Shown: positions 1-9,127 of the stretch, in pieces
Position numbering within the stretch: the first letter of the stretch is position 1
Layout of the letters: each line of letters begins with the position of its first letter
Origin: Micromonospora halophytica
GTDB taxonomy: Bacteria > Actinomycetota > Actinomycetes > Mycobacteriales > Micromonosporaceae
Assembly (NCBI RefSeq): GCF_900090245.1
Contig: NZ_FMDN01000012.1
Location: 124,001-188,000 of the forward strand
Length of the DNA stretch: 64,000 nt
Direction of reading: 5' to 3'
Made by a program: the position numbers and the translations under genes
Notes under the pieces: model-generated
Seen by the model: the letters and a program-made list of their open reading frames with translations, nothing else
Database searches by the model: none
What the model was told of the DNA's origin: nothing

Positions 1-1902
1 TGCCCCCTCGGCAAGGTCCCGCGCCCGCGTCAGGTCGCCTCGCCGGCCGGCGACGGCCGCCGCCAGGGCGGCGATCATGGCCGTCGGGGTGGGGTGCCCT
101 CGGGTGGCGGCCGCGCGCTCCAGCCGTTCGCACCAGTCCCCGGCGAGGTCGAGCCGGTCGGCGTAGATCATCGCGGTGACCGCGCAGACGGCGGTCCACA
201 TGCTCGCCTCGTCGTCCAGGCCGAGGGTGGCCAGGGCCCGTTCGGCGTCCTCGACCGCGCTGGTGTCACCCCGTTCGAGCACGGACCCGAGCATGGTGAC
301 ACCGCGGAGCCGGCGCTTGACCCGAGCCAGGGTCAGCGGGTCGCGGCCGGCGACGTGCGGCCGGCCCCGGTCGCACACCGCCAACCCGGGGTAGAGGGTG
401 GCCATCCACCCCCTGGTGATGAGCAGTTCGGCGGCGGAGCGGGGGTCGTCGCTGTCCGCCCGTCGGTCGAGATGTCGGACGAGTTCGACCGCGCGGTCGA
501 TCTGACCGTGCCACAGCAGGTACTGGATCGGTCCTGCGGCCTGCTGGCTGCCCAGGTGTCCCGCCTGCACTGCGGTGGCGACCCCCAGCAGGTGGGGGAC
601 GGCGGCCCGGGGGTCGAGGCGCCACTCGGCGCGGGCCAGGGCGGAGCGGATCCGGGCCCGCAGGCGCTCGTCCGCGCAGTCGCGGTTGGCGCGGCGCAGG
701 AACCGTCGCGCGGTGTCCACCTCACCGTCGAGCATCGCCTGCTCTCCGGCGTCCAGCAGCGTCTGGGCCATCCAGGGCTCGTCGAGGGCGTCGGTCCGGA
801 CCAGGTGCGTGGCGACCCGGACCGGCGGCGCGCCGTCGGCGTGCAGCAGGCCGGCGGCGGCCCGGTGCAGCCGGGCACGCTCCTCCGCCGTCATGCCGTC
901 GAGCACCGCCTGGCCGACCGCCGGATGGCAGAGCCCGGCCTCGGTGATCAGGCCCGCGCTGGTCGACACGTCGATCGCCCGCAGGTTCCACTCCGAGCGG
1001 ATACCGACGAGGTGGGAGAGCAGCGGACCGTGCAACGGCTCCTCGGTCACGGCCAGGGCCCGGGCGGCCTCCAGCACCAGACGGTCGCAGCGGTAGAGAC
1101 AGCTCAGCACGGCCTCGCGGAAGGCCTCCGCGGCGACCGGCCGGTCCGCCCGTCCGCCGGCGGCCTGGTGGTCGTCGGCCAACGCCTGCACCAGCAGGGG
1201 GTTGCCGCCGCTGATCCGGTGTGCCTCCGCCGCGATGGTCCGGGCCACCGGCGCACCGAGTCGGTCGGCCAGGACCTGGTACGTCCCGTCCCGGCTGAGT
1301 AGGGGGAGCCGGACGCGGTGCAGACGCGCGGGCTGTAACAGCTCCGCGTAGACGGTGGGGTGCCACGGCCCGGTACGGGGTGACTCGCTGAGGACGATCA
1401 GCACCGGAAGCCCGGCCACGCGCCGGGCGGCGTAGTCCAGGCAGCGCAGTGACGGCACGTCGGCGTGGTGCACGTCGTCGATCGCGATGACGAGCGGTTG
1501 TCGCCCGGCCAGCTCGAGCAGTTCGCCGCCGAGCGCGGCGATGATCGGGGCGAGCCGCTCCTCGTCCTTGTCCGCCTCGGTCCAGGCGATGGCGCCCTGG
1601 TCGATCAGCCGCCCGATCCGGTCGCGGGTGTCGTCGTCCAGCGTGGCCGCCCGGACGAGCTGGCGGACGACCTCCAGCGGCACGGCGCGCTCGGCACGGG
1701 AGGCGCTCGCGCCGAGGAATCCCACGCCGGCTTCGACCGCCCGTCGGGCGAAGGCGTGCAACACACTGGTCTTGCCGACACCGACGGGTCCCGACACCGC
1801 CGTCACCCGCGGGGTGGCCGCGGACGGACCGCCGGGTCGCAGCAGATCGCCGAGCCGGTCGGTGAGGACGTCGAGCTGCGGGCTCCGTTCGGTCAGCGTC
1901 AT
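1..1902 (-). CDS. LAL/LuxR-type ATP-binding transcriptional regulator, 3' end beyond window
   Basis: The reading frame is open from the ATG at 1902 to the window edge (634 codons, no stop), so the gene is incomplete. Near residue 40 it has a Walker A loop (GPVGVGKTS), then a Walker B-like stretch (LVIAIDDVHHAD), followed by a long helical, TPR-like region. This is the layout of large LuxR-family (LAL/MalT-like) regulators, whose LuxR helix-turn-helix is C-terminal and would lie outside the window. Such proteins are cytoplasmic ATP-dependent activators, often pathway-specific in actinomycete secondary metabolism. It is transcribed away from the neighbouring malonyl-CoA synthetase paralogue across a long non-coding gap. 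The family call is firm, the target is unknown, and the missing HTH is assumed rather than seen. Confidence 0.85.
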   Translation of the reverse strand, partial: MTLTERSPQLDVLTDRLGDLLRPGGPSAATPRVTAVSGPVGVGKTSVLHAFARRAVEAGVGFLGASASRAERAVPLEVVRQLVRAATLDDDTRDRIGRLIDQGAIAWTEADKDEERLAPIIAALGGELLELAGRQPLVIAIDDVHHADVPSLRCLDYAARRVAGLPVLIVLSESPRTGPWHPTVYAELLQPARLHRVRLPLLSRDGTYQVLADRLGAPVARTIAAEAHRISGGNPLLVQALADDHQAAGGRADRPVAAEAFREAVLSCLYRCDRLVLEAARALAVTEEPLHGPLLSHLVGIRSEWNLRAIDVSTSAGLITEAGLCHPAVGQAVLDGMTAEERARLHRAAAGLLHADGAPPVRVATHLVRTDALDEPWMAQTLLDAGEQAMLDGEVDTARRFLRRANRDCADERLRARIRSALARAEWRLDPRAAVPHLLGVATAVQAGHLGSQQAAGPIQYLLWHGQIDRAVELVRHLDRRADSDDPRSAAELLITRGWMATLYPGLAVCDRGRPHVAGRDPLTLARVKRRLRGVTMLGSVLERGDTSAVEDAERALATLGLDDEASMWTAVCAVTAMIYADRLDLAGDWCERLERAAATRGHPTPTAMIAALAAAVAGRRGDLTRARDLAEGA

Positions 1903-3359
1903 GGGCGGCGTCCCGCGACGCGCACGGTCACCGCAGCCACCCGGTGGCCCGTCCGTCCGGGGCCCGCCTGCTCTCCCGCTGGGGTCCGAGCCCGCCCGAT
2001 CCTCGACATATTCCTGCATTCAAAAATATAGCCAGTGATTGTACGTCGCATGGAAGTCATCGACCAACGTGCCTGCTCTGTGGCTTCGACATCCTGCTTC
2101 CACCTGCTGATTCGGCAATTCGACAAGCCGCCCGGACGCACCCCTCGCTATCGATCACCGTGCATCGTGGGAGTATGTCAGCCCGGCAAATGGGCGGCAA
2201 GTCGAGGTTTGTAAAGGATAGGCAAACATCCGTTTGGCCGCACGCGAGCCTCTCCTCGCCGCCGGGTCGCCCGATCATGGACAGTTGTGGCACGGTTTCG
2301 GAACGTGACGCCAGCGTTGCCGAGTGGCCGGTTGGTGCCCTTTCTCGGTCTTGCCGGCAATAGGCCGGAAAACGTGACGCCGTCCCGATGGCCGTGCCGA
2401 GGGTGCTTCTCCGGATCCGGTGGGTGATCTCCGCCCCGAGGACCCGGCCCGTCCGGAGGTCGCGTCCCGTTCCTCGTCGTGGTCGGCGCGTCGGTGGCGC
2501 CGCGGCCGTCGATCCGGCGTGGGCCGGTCCGTCGGCGGTCTGGTTGGACGGACGTCCTGCTCAGTGCGGGCCACCACCCTGGCTCTCGCCGCCGGTCGAC
2601 GCCGCCCGGCTATGCCGGGCCGAGGCGCTCGGGCTCCGGCCGCCCCGGTTCGACGGGAGTGCCGCCGTCCGGGTGGCGGCCCGGCTGCTCCCGCGCAGGT
2701 CCGGGCTGACGCCGGAGCGCGGACGGTTGATGACGGAGTGCATCCGAAATATCTCTCGCGTTTGCCCCGCTGCTGTCGTCGAATCGGCGCGGAGCCGGGT
2801 TCGGGTCGAGATCGTGCGAGCGGGAAAATCCTGATCCGCATCATCGCCCCGGCTTGCCCGATTCGGGCGTCTGGTCGCCGTTTAGCGTAACTTGCCGTTA
2901 AAGAATTACTATGGCGTGCCGGGCGATTCGTGAATTGAGGCGACGGTGGTGCCCCCGCGCTTACCCGGCACCCGAACGAAGTGATTCACCAAGGTCAAAG
3001 CATGTGAATCAGAGCCATTGTCCGCTGCCACTGAAAAATGGAGACCCGCACTATTGCCGCGCCGCTCTGCGCCGGAGCCGGTCCGTCGGTGCCCGGGCCA
3101 CCCGGAGAACCGTGCCGACCACTGCGACCGGACCCGGTCCCACCTGCCCCGGCCTGTGTCGAGCGGATCGCTCGCCGCTACCCGGCCGGTAAGGCTAGGG
3201 GTTGTGCCCGCCCTTAGCGCAGCCTAATTTCAAGGCATCCGCGCCGATGGCTCAGCCACAGGATATGGGGCGTGGGCACCCATGACCTGAAGGTTTTCCT
3301 GGCGTGACGACCCAGCCACTGGGGAAACTCGTCAACGCCCTCGACAGGGGTTAGGTCGG
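1903..3359. other. 1.46-kb intergenic region with no convincing gene
   Basis: Open frames here are Arg/Pro-rich, show no consistent third-position bias and match no family I recognise. The stretch about 2010-2250 is clearly lower in GC than its surroundings and could hold the promoter of the leftward LAL regulator. A short inverted repeat (CAAAC, four bases, GTTTG) lies near 2223-2236. Near 3190-3232 an imperfect dyad (TAAGGCT and AGCCTAA) lies about 130 bases before the start of the rightward gene. I see no RNA gene. Confidence 0.5.
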
Positions 3360-4739
3360 ATGACACTGCTGCCGGCGCTGCGGGGATCCGGCGCCGACCG
3401 GGCCGACGCGCTCCGGGTGGCCGGCAGGGTCCTCTCCAGCGAGGACCTGCTCGGCTGCGTGAACGCCGTCGCGGACCGGATCCGGGGCGCCCCCGCGGTC
3501 GCGGTCGAGGCGACACCCAGCCTGGAGGCCGTGGTCGGCATGGTGGGAGCCGTCCAGGCCGGCGTGCCACTGGTGCCGGTGCCCCCGGGCGCCGGCGCGG
3601 GCGAGCGGCGACGCATCGTGCGCGAGTCCGGCGCGGCGGCCCTGCTCGGCGGCGTTCCCGGCGCGCCCGCGCTGCCCGTGGTCCCGGTCGACCTCCGCCA
3701 GCGGTCCTGGACGGAGCAACCCGAACCGGCGCCGGGCGCGGACGCGGTCATCCTCTACACCGGCGGCGTCGGCGGCCCGTCGCGCGGGGTGCGCATCTCC
3801 CGCCGCGCGATCGCCGCCGACCTGGACCTGCTGGCCGACGCCTGGCGGTGGAGCGGGGACGACGTCCTCGTCCAGGGCGCGCCGCTCTTCCGGGCGTACG
3901 GCCTGGTGGTCGGCCTGCTCGGCGCGCTGCGGGTGGGCAGCCGGTTCGTGCACCTCGACCGGCACGCCGCCGCCGGTCCGGTCGGCACGATCTACCTGGC
4001 CGTCCCCGATCAGTGGGACCGGATCTCGCGCGACCGTCCCTGGGCCCGGACCCTGTCCTCGGCGCGGATCCTGGTCTCCGGCGACGCACCGCTGGCCCCC
4101 GCCGTGACCGAGCGGCTGCGGTTGCTGACCTCGCACTCGCCCATCCAGGGGTACGGGACGACGGAGACCCTCGTCGCGGTGACCGGCAACGCCGACGCCC
4201 GCTGCGCTCCCGGGGTCTCCGGGACACCCCTGCCCGGCGTCCAGACCCGGATCCTCGACTCCGACGGCCGACCGGTGCCCGCCGACGGCGAGTCGGTCGG
4301 CGAGTTGAGCATCCGAGGGCCGACGCTGTTCAGCGGCTACGTCGGCGACTCGGGTCGGGTGCCCGCCGACGGGTGGCACGCCACCGGCGACCTGGCCACC
4401 GTCGCCGCCGACGGATCGCACCGGATCATGGGCCGGCCCGGTGCCGACGTGGTACGCGGCCGTGGGCGCCTGGTGCACGCCGGGCAGGTCGAGGAGGTGC
4501 TGCTCAGCCACCCCGGGGTGCGCGACGTCGCCGTGGTGGGCACGCCGCACCGCGTCCTCGGCGAGCAGGTCACCGCGTACGTCGTGGCCGCCGAAGGGCT
4601 CACCGCGCAGGTGCTCGTCGACCACGTGGGGCGGCTCCTCTCGGCCGGGCACCGGCCACGCAGCGTCCGCTTCGTCGACGAACTGCCGCGTGGCCCGCAG
4701 GGGCGGGTCCGGAAGTCGGCGCTGATCGCGGCGGGTTGA
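3360..4739 (+). CDS. Degenerate MatB paralogue (AMP-binding fold, probably inactive)
   Basis: This 459-residue protein aligns end to end with the malonyl-CoA synthetase encoded at 5672-7081. It shares the VLVQG/FGLV-type core, the YGTTET (A5) and GDLAT (A7) motifs, and the C-terminal lid domain. Residues needed for adenylate formation are changed. The phosphate loop is YTGGVGGPSRG (about residues 133-143) instead of YTSGTTGxPKG. The substrate-side HVHG is RAYG. The hinge region IKSGG is VRGRG. The catalytic A10 lysine in the final GK motif is Arg (GRVRK). The frame is intact and codon use is normal, so this looks like a retained pseudoenzyme rather than a decaying gene. It could be a regulatory partner of MatB or have a non-adenylating role. 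The loss of activity is an inference from motifs. Confidence 0.75.
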   Translation: MTLLPALRGSGADRADALRVAGRVLSSEDLLGCVNAVADRIRGAPAVAVEATPSLEAVVGMVGAVQAGVPLVPVPPGAGAGERRRIVRESGAAALLGGVPGAPALPVVPVDLRQRSWTEQPEPAPGADAVILYTGGVGGPSRGVRISRRAIAADLDLLADAWRWSGDDVLVQGAPLFRAYGLVVGLLGALRVGSRFVHLDRHAAAGPVGTIYLAVPDQWDRISRDRPWARTLSSARILVSGDAPLAPAVTERLRLLTSHSPIQGYGTTETLVAVTGNADARCAPGVSGTPLPGVQTRILDSDGRPVPADGESVGELSIRGPTLFSGYVGDSGRVPADGWHATGDLATVAADGSHRIMGRPGADVVRGRGRLVHAGQVEEVLLSHPGVRDVAVVGTPHRVLGEQVTAYVVAAEGLTAQVLVDHVGRLLSAGHRPRSVRFVDELPRGPQGRVRKSALIAAG

Positions 4740-4846
4740 GCGGGCCGGAGGGGGCAGCGACGGCACCCGTACCCGACCCCTATCGGCCCCGTCGCGGCCG
4801 ACCTCACGGGTGGCGAGCGGCGGCCCGGTGTCTAGCATCGGCCGGT

Positions 4847-5509
4847 GTGATCGAGCGGATCCTGCCCCCGGCCGTGGCGGTCGTCGAGTCCTTCACCGAC
4901 CCCGCAGGTCTGCGGCTCTTCCCCGAGGAGGAGAAGGTGATCGCGAACTCGGTGCCGAAGCGTCGTCGCGAGTTCACCACGGTGCGGGACTGCGCCCGCC
5001 GGGCGTTGGGGCAGTTGGGCATCGCCCCGACGCCGATCCTCCCGGGTACCCGGGGTGCCCCGGGTTGGCCGGCCGGGGTGGTCGGCAGCATGACCCACTG
5101 TGACGGCTACCGGGGCGCGGTCGTCGCCCACGCGGCGGCGATCGCCACCGTCGGGGTCGACGCCGAACCACACGCGCCCCTGCCCGACGGCGTGCTCGAC
5201 GCGATCGCCCTGCCCGCCGAACAGGCCCGGACGGCCGCGCTGGCCGCCGCGCGTCCAGAGTTCTGCTGGGACCGCCTGCTGTTCAGCGCGAAGGAGTCGG
5301 TGTACAAGGCGTGGTTCCCGCTCACCGGCCGGTGGCTGGACTTCGCCGAGGCCGACATCGTGGTGGACCCGGCGGGGACGTTCGTCGCCCGGCTGCTGGT
5401 GCCCGGCCCGGTGCTCGACGGCGTGCCGGTGACCACCTTCCGGGGCCGCTTCCTTGTCGACCGGGACCTGGTCCTCACCGCGGTCGCCATCCCCTCGGCC
5501 ACCAGTTGA
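4847..5509 (+). CDS. 4'-phosphopantetheinyl transferase (EntD/Sfp superfamily)
   Basis: This 220-residue protein would transfer phosphopantetheine from CoA to the conserved serine of carrier proteins. It has the metal-binding VGVDAEPH motif (D105, E107) and FSAKESVYK (E150, K154), the two signatures of the family, plus an N-terminal CoA-binding stretch. The GTG at 4847 was chosen because it gives the usual family length and N-terminus (IERILPP...). An in-frame opening reaches much further upstream, but it overlaps the preceding gene and is not coding-like. The gene follows the degenerate MatB paralogue by 107 bases on the same strand and converges with matB. It probably activates polyketide or peptide carrier proteins, possibly including the ACP at 42.3 kb. 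Confidence 0.9.
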   Translation: MIERILPPAVAVVESFTDPAGLRLFPEEEKVIANSVPKRRREFTTVRDCARRALGQLGIAPTPILPGTRGAPGWPAGVVGSMTHCDGYRGAVVAHAAAIATVGVDAEPHAPLPDGVLDAIALPAEQARTAALAAARPEFCWDRLLFSAKESVYKAWFPLTGRWLDFAEADIVVDPAGTFVARLLVPGPVLDGVPVTTFRGRFLVDRDLVLTAVAIPSATS

Positions 5510-5525
5510 CCCGCCCGGTCCTTCG

Positions 5526-5552
5526 CCCGGCCCCGGCCCCGGCCCCGGCCCG
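5526..5552. repeat. Hexanucleotide C4G2 tract, G-quadruplex-capable on minus strand
   Basis: Three full CCCCGG units are flanked by partial ones. On the minus strand this gives five runs of three or four Gs separated by CC. It lies in the 162-bp gap between the convergent PPTase and matB genes. A role in transcription termination or replication pausing is possible but unproven. Confidence 0.7.
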
Positions 5553-5566
5553 TCGCCCGGTGCCGA

Positions 5567-5626
5567 TTCGCCGACCCGCCGGGCCTGGCTGTCCCCGTCA
5601 CGGTTCGCCAACCCGCCGGGCCCGGC
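5567..5626. repeat. Imperfect 23-bp direct repeat
   Basis: Two copies of a 23-base unit beginning TTCGCC occur at 5567-5589 and 5604-5626 (period 37). They differ at two positions. They lie downstream of the C4G2 tract in the PPTase/matB convergent gap. Function unknown. Confidence 0.6.
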
Positions 5627-5671
5627 ACGTCCGGTGACCGCCGGCCACTGCCCGGGACACCGGGGGAGGGC

Positions 5672-7081
5672 TCAGTCCGCCGCCAGCCGGGTCTTCTGCA
5701 CCTTGCCCAGGGCGTTGCGGGGCAGCGCGTCGACCAGGCGTACCTGCCGGGGACGCTTGTGCGCCGACAACTGCCGGGCCACGAAGTCGATCAGTTCCGC
5801 CTCGTCCACCCCGTCGCCCACCACGTACGCCGTCACCTGCTGACCCAGGTCCGGGTGCGGGGTGCCGACCACGGCGGCCTCCCGGACATCGGGGTGGGCC
5901 AGCAGCGCGTCCTCCACCTCGCCGGCGCCGATCCGGTAGCCGCCGCTCTTGATCAGGTCGGTGGCGGCCCGCCCGACGATCCGGTGCCAGCCGTCCGGGC
6001 CGATGGTGGCCACGTCCCCGGTGCGGAACCAGCCGTCCGGGGTCCGGGTCGCCGCGTCGGCGTCGGGCCGGTTGAGGTACCCGTCGAAGAGGGTCGGGCC
6101 GCACACCTGCAGCTCGCCCATCGCGACCCCGTCCGCCGCGACGGCGCCGCCCTGCTCGTCGACCACCCGGGTGCGTACCCCGGGCAGCGGCAGGCCGACG
6201 GTGCCGGGGCGGCGCGGCCCGTCGGCGCGGGCGCTCACCGTGATCAACGTTTCGGTCATGCCGTACCGCTCGACGGCGTGGTGACCGGTGAGCGTGGCGA
6301 GGTCGTCGAAGACGGCGGCGGGCAGTGCCGCGCTGCCGGAGACCAGCAGCCGCGCCCCGCGCAGCGCGCGGGCCGCGTCCGGGTCGGCGACGATCCGCGA
6401 CCAGACGGTGGGTACCCCGAAGTAGAGTGTGCCGGCCGCGGCCGCGTACCGCTGCGGACGGGGCCGGCCGACGTGGTGCAGCCGGCCGCCCAGGCGCAGC
6501 GGACCGAGCACACCGAGCACCAGGCCGTGCACGTGGAACAGGGGCAGCCCGTGCACGAGCAGGTCGTCCGGCGTCCACGCCCAGGCGTCGGCGAGTCCGT
6601 CCAGGCAGGCGGCGACGGCCCGGCGGGACAGCACCGCGCCCTTGGGGGCTCCGGTGGTGCCACTGGTGTAGAGGATCAGCGCGGTGTCCGCCGGGTCCGG
6701 CTCCGGGTGGACGGTGTCCGAGCGGCGGCTCAGGTCGACCGGCACGGTCGGTGGCCCCGGGGACTCGTCCGGGCCGCCGCCGTGCGCCGGCACGAGCAAC
6801 GCGCCGGCCGCCGAGTCCCGCAGGATGTGGCCGCGTTCCACCGGCCCGGAGTCCGGTGGCACCGGTACGACCGCCGCGCCGGCCAGCAGCGCCCCGACGA
6901 CCCCGACCACGGTCTCCAGGCTGGCGGTGGCCTCGACCGCCACCCGGTCGACGCCACGCAGGTCGTCGGCGACGGCGCAGGCGAGCCGGCGCAGCTCCAC
7001 CCAGGACACCACCCGGTCGTCGATCCGGATCGCGTCCGGACGCTCGTCGGTGGACTCGGAGAGCCAGTTCAGCAGCCGCAC
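5672..7081 (-). CDS. matB: Malonyl-CoA synthetase (MatB-like)
   Basis: This 469-residue acyl-CoA synthetase would convert malonate or methylmalonate, ATP and CoA to malonyl- or methylmalonyl-CoA in the cytoplasm. The motifs are canonical: YTSGTTGAPKG phosphate loop (about residues 137-147), LPLFHVHGLVLG, ERYGMTETL, TGDVAT, DLIKSGGYRIGAGE, and the catalytic lysine in NALGKVQK. The length and the HVHGL segment match Streptomyces MatB as I know it. The GTG at 7081 is preceded by a good ribosome site (GGAAAGGGG). An in-frame opening continues upstream but is shadow sequence. It converges with the PPTase and diverges from the HAD phosphatase. The likely role is extender supply for polyketide synthesis. 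Confidence 0.9.
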   Translation of the reverse strand: MRLLNWLSESTDERPDAIRIDDRVVSWVELRRLACAVADDLRGVDRVAVEATASLETVVGVVGALLAGAAVVPVPPDSGPVERGHILRDSAAGALLVPAHGGGPDESPGPPTVPVDLSRRSDTVHPEPDPADTALILYTSGTTGAPKGAVLSRRAVAACLDGLADAWAWTPDDLLVHGLPLFHVHGLVLGVLGPLRLGGRLHHVGRPRPQRYAAAAGTLYFGVPTVWSRIVADPDAARALRGARLLVSGSAALPAAVFDDLATLTGHHAVERYGMTETLITVSARADGPRRPGTVGLPLPGVRTRVVDEQGGAVAADGVAMGELQVCGPTLFDGYLNRPDADAATRTPDGWFRTGDVATIGPDGWHRIVGRAATDLIKSGGYRIGAGEVEDALLAHPDVREAAVVGTPHPDLGQQVTAYVVGDGVDEAELIDFVARQLSAHKRPRQVRLVDALPRNALGKVQKTRLAAD

Positions 7082-7291
7082 GGTGCGGGCCCCTTTCCAC
7101 GGTTCGCCCCGGACCGGCGTGGCGTGGGGCCGGGACGGCCGGCGCGGCCGGAACTCCGATAGTGTCGGTGGACGACGTCGGCGCCGCCACGCCGGGTGCC
7201 GGACGCCCCGACCGTAGTCGGGACACCCCGGGCCGGCCACCCCTACCGGTCCGCGCCGCCGTGTCGCTCCGCTGTCGAGGAGGTGGCGCCG

Positions 7292-8047
7292 GTGTCCCGC
7301 GCGGCGACGGAGCGGCCCGTCCCCGGTGACGTCCGGGCGGTCGTGTTCGACCTGGACGGCGTGCTGATCGACAGCCTGACCGTGGCCCGTGAGGCGTTCG
7401 CCCTCGCGTACGCCGAGGTGGTGGGTGACGGCGTCGCGCCGGTCGACGAGTACTGCCGCCATCCCGGCCGCTATCTGCCCGAGGTGCTGCGGATGATGGG
7501 CCTGCCCGCGGCGATGGCGGCCCCGTTCGTCCGGGAGAGCAACCGGCTGGCGCACCTGGTCGTGCCGCTGCCCGGGGCGCCGGAGCTGCTCGGCGAGCTG
7601 CGTCGGCGGGGCGTCGGGCTGGCGGTCGCCACCGGCCGCAGCGGTGCCCGGGCCCGGCACGTCCTGGACCTGGTGGGCATGCTGCCGTTGGTGGACCATG
7701 TGGTCGGGTCGGACGAGGTGCGCCGGCCGAAGCCGGCCCCCGACATCGTCCTGCGGGCCCTGGAGCTGCTGGCCGTCCGTCCCGCCGACGCGCTCATGGT
7801 CGGTGACGCGCCCGCCGACCTGGCCAGTGCCCACGCGGCGGGAGTGGTCGCGGTGGCGGCGCTGTGGGGTGAGTCCGATCCGCGGACGCTGCGGGCCGCC
7901 GGCCCGGACGTGACGCTGGCCCGCGTCGACGAGCTGCTGGCGCTCTGCGTGCCGCCGGACGGCGGACACCGAGGGTCACCGCGCGACACCCCTGACGCGC
8001 CGCCGGTACCCGGAACGACACCCCCGATTCATCGGCCGATGGGTTGA
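7292..8047 (+). CDS. HAD-superfamily phosphatase, resembles AHBA-pathway phosphatases (RifM-like)
   Basis: This 251-residue HAD hydrolase has VVFDLDGVLID (nucleophile D20, general acid/base D22), the ATGRSG motif, the lysine in RPKPAPD and MVGDAPADLA. It therefore dephosphorylates a small metabolite in the cytoplasm. The cap segment (EAFALAYAEVVGDG, GRYLPEVLRMMGLP, PFVRESNRLA) closely resembles what I recall of RifM-type phosphatases from 3-amino-5-hydroxybenzoate clusters, but I cannot confirm this by search. The GTG at 7292 has a strong GAGGAGG site (7277-7283, eight bases away), so I prefer it to the in-frame codon at 7196. It is divergent from matB and precedes an ABC exporter. No AHBA synthase is present in the window, so its substrate is open. 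Confidence 0.8.
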   Translation: MSRAATERPVPGDVRAVVFDLDGVLIDSLTVAREAFALAYAEVVGDGVAPVDEYCRHPGRYLPEVLRMMGLPAAMAAPFVRESNRLAHLVVPLPGAPELLGELRRRGVGLAVATGRSGARARHVLDLVGMLPLVDHVVGSDEVRRPKPAPDIVLRALELLAVRPADALMVGDAPADLASAHAAGVVAVAALWGESDPRTLRAAGPDVTLARVDELLALCVPPDGGHRGSPRDTPDAPPVPGTTPPIHRPMG

Positions 8048-8185
8048 ATGCGGCCTCGGTTGCCCGGATGATGGGCGGCGTCGGCCGGCCGTGCGCGGGC
8101 CGACCGTTCAGCACACCGACGCCGCGACACCCGGAGGGTCCCGCCCTCACGACGGCCCGCGCACGTGACGGAGGACCCAGAGCCC

Positions 8186-9127
8186 ATGCCGGCCATCGAA
8201 GTCGAGCACCTGCACAAGCGGTACGGTGACAAGGTCGCGGTCGACGACGTCTCCTTCACGGTGGAGCAGGGCGAGATCTTCGGCGTGCTCGGCCCCAACG
8301 GGGCGGGCAAGACCACCACCGTCGAGTGCGTGCAGGGCCTGCGCCGCGCTGACCGGGGGGTCGTCCGGGTGCTCGGTCTCGACCCGGTACGCGACCGCGC
8401 CGAGGTGCGCCAGCGGGTCGGCGCCCAGTTGCAGGAGAGCCAACTGCCGGACAAGCTGCGGGTCCGCGAGGCCCTCGACCTGTACCGCTCCTTCTACCGT
8501 AACCGCGCCGACATCGACGAGCTGCTGACGGACCTCGGCCTGGCCGGGCAGCGCGACACCGCCTTCCACAAGCTCTCCGGGGGCCAGAAGCAGCGCCTGT
8601 CGGTGGCTCTGGCGTTGGTCGGCCGACCGGAGATCGCGATCCTGGACGAGCTGACCACCGGCCTGGACCCGCAGGGCCGGCGGGACACCTGGGACCTGGT
8701 CGAGTCCATCCGGGACCGCGGGGTGACGGTCGTGCTGGTCACCCACTTCATGGAGGAGGCCGAGCGGCTCTGCGACCGGCTCGCCATCATCGATTCCGGC
8801 CGGGTGGTGGCCATCGACAGCCCGTCGGGTCTGCTCTCCCGGGTCGGCACCGAGCACCGGGTGCACTTCCGGCCGCTCGACCCGCTGGACGACGCGCTGC
8901 TCGCCGCGCTGCCCGAGGTGACCGACGTGCGCCGGGTCGGTGACGAGGTGACCGTCAGCGGCCCGGAGCAGGTCCTGCAGACGGTGCTGTCGGCGCTGGC
9001 CGAGCGGAAGGTCCGGTACGCCGCGCTCCGCGTCGAGCAGCCCACCCTGGATGACGCCTTCGTCTCGCTGACCGGCCGGGCCACCCGGACCGCCACCCCG
9101 CCGACGACCGACGAGAGGTCCTCGTGA
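8186..9127 (+). CDS. ABC transporter ATPase, DrrA-like
   Basis: This 313-residue nucleotide-binding subunit has Walker A GPNGAGKTTT, the signature LSGGQKQR, Walker B EIAILDELTTGLDP and the H-loop histidine in VTHFMEEAE. A C-terminal extension of about 90 residues is typical of the DrrA/antibiotic-export subfamily. It pairs with the permease whose start overlaps its stop by four bases, so the two are translationally coupled. The ATG at 8186 has GGAGG at 8170-8174; an in-frame GTG at 8165 would add seven residues. It is probably an exporter for a hydrophobic natural product, giving efflux self-resistance. The substrate is not deducible from sequence. Confidence 0.92.
   Translation: MPAIEVEHLHKRYGDKVAVDDVSFTVEQGEIFGVLGPNGAGKTTTVECVQGLRRADRGVVRVLGLDPVRDRAEVRQRVGAQLQESQLPDKLRVREALDLYRSFYRNRADIDELLTDLGLAGQRDTAFHKLSGGQKQRLSVALALVGRPEIAILDELTTGLDPQGRRDTWDLVESIRDRGVTVVLVTHFMEEAERLCDRLAIIDSGRVVAIDSPSGLLSRVGTEHRVHFRPLDPLDDALLAALPEVTDVRRVGDEVTVSGPEQVLQTVLSALAERKVRYAALRVEQPTLDDAFVSLTGRATRTATPPTTDERSS

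Noticed and set aside
94-1302. A 402-codon plus-strand open frame opposite the LAL regulator
   Set aside because: It is the antisense shadow of a high-GC gene; composition is Arg/Gly/Val-rich with no domain, while the minus strand encodes a clear ATPase regulator.
2388-2834. Possible small genes in the 1.9-3.36 kb gap
   Set aside because: Arg/Pro-rich frames on both strands, no consistent third-position bias and no family resemblance.
3848-5509. A single 553-residue protein ending in the PPTase
   Set aside because: The first 330 codons overlap the MatB paralogue in another frame and are Arg-rich shadow; only the part from 4847 is protein-like.
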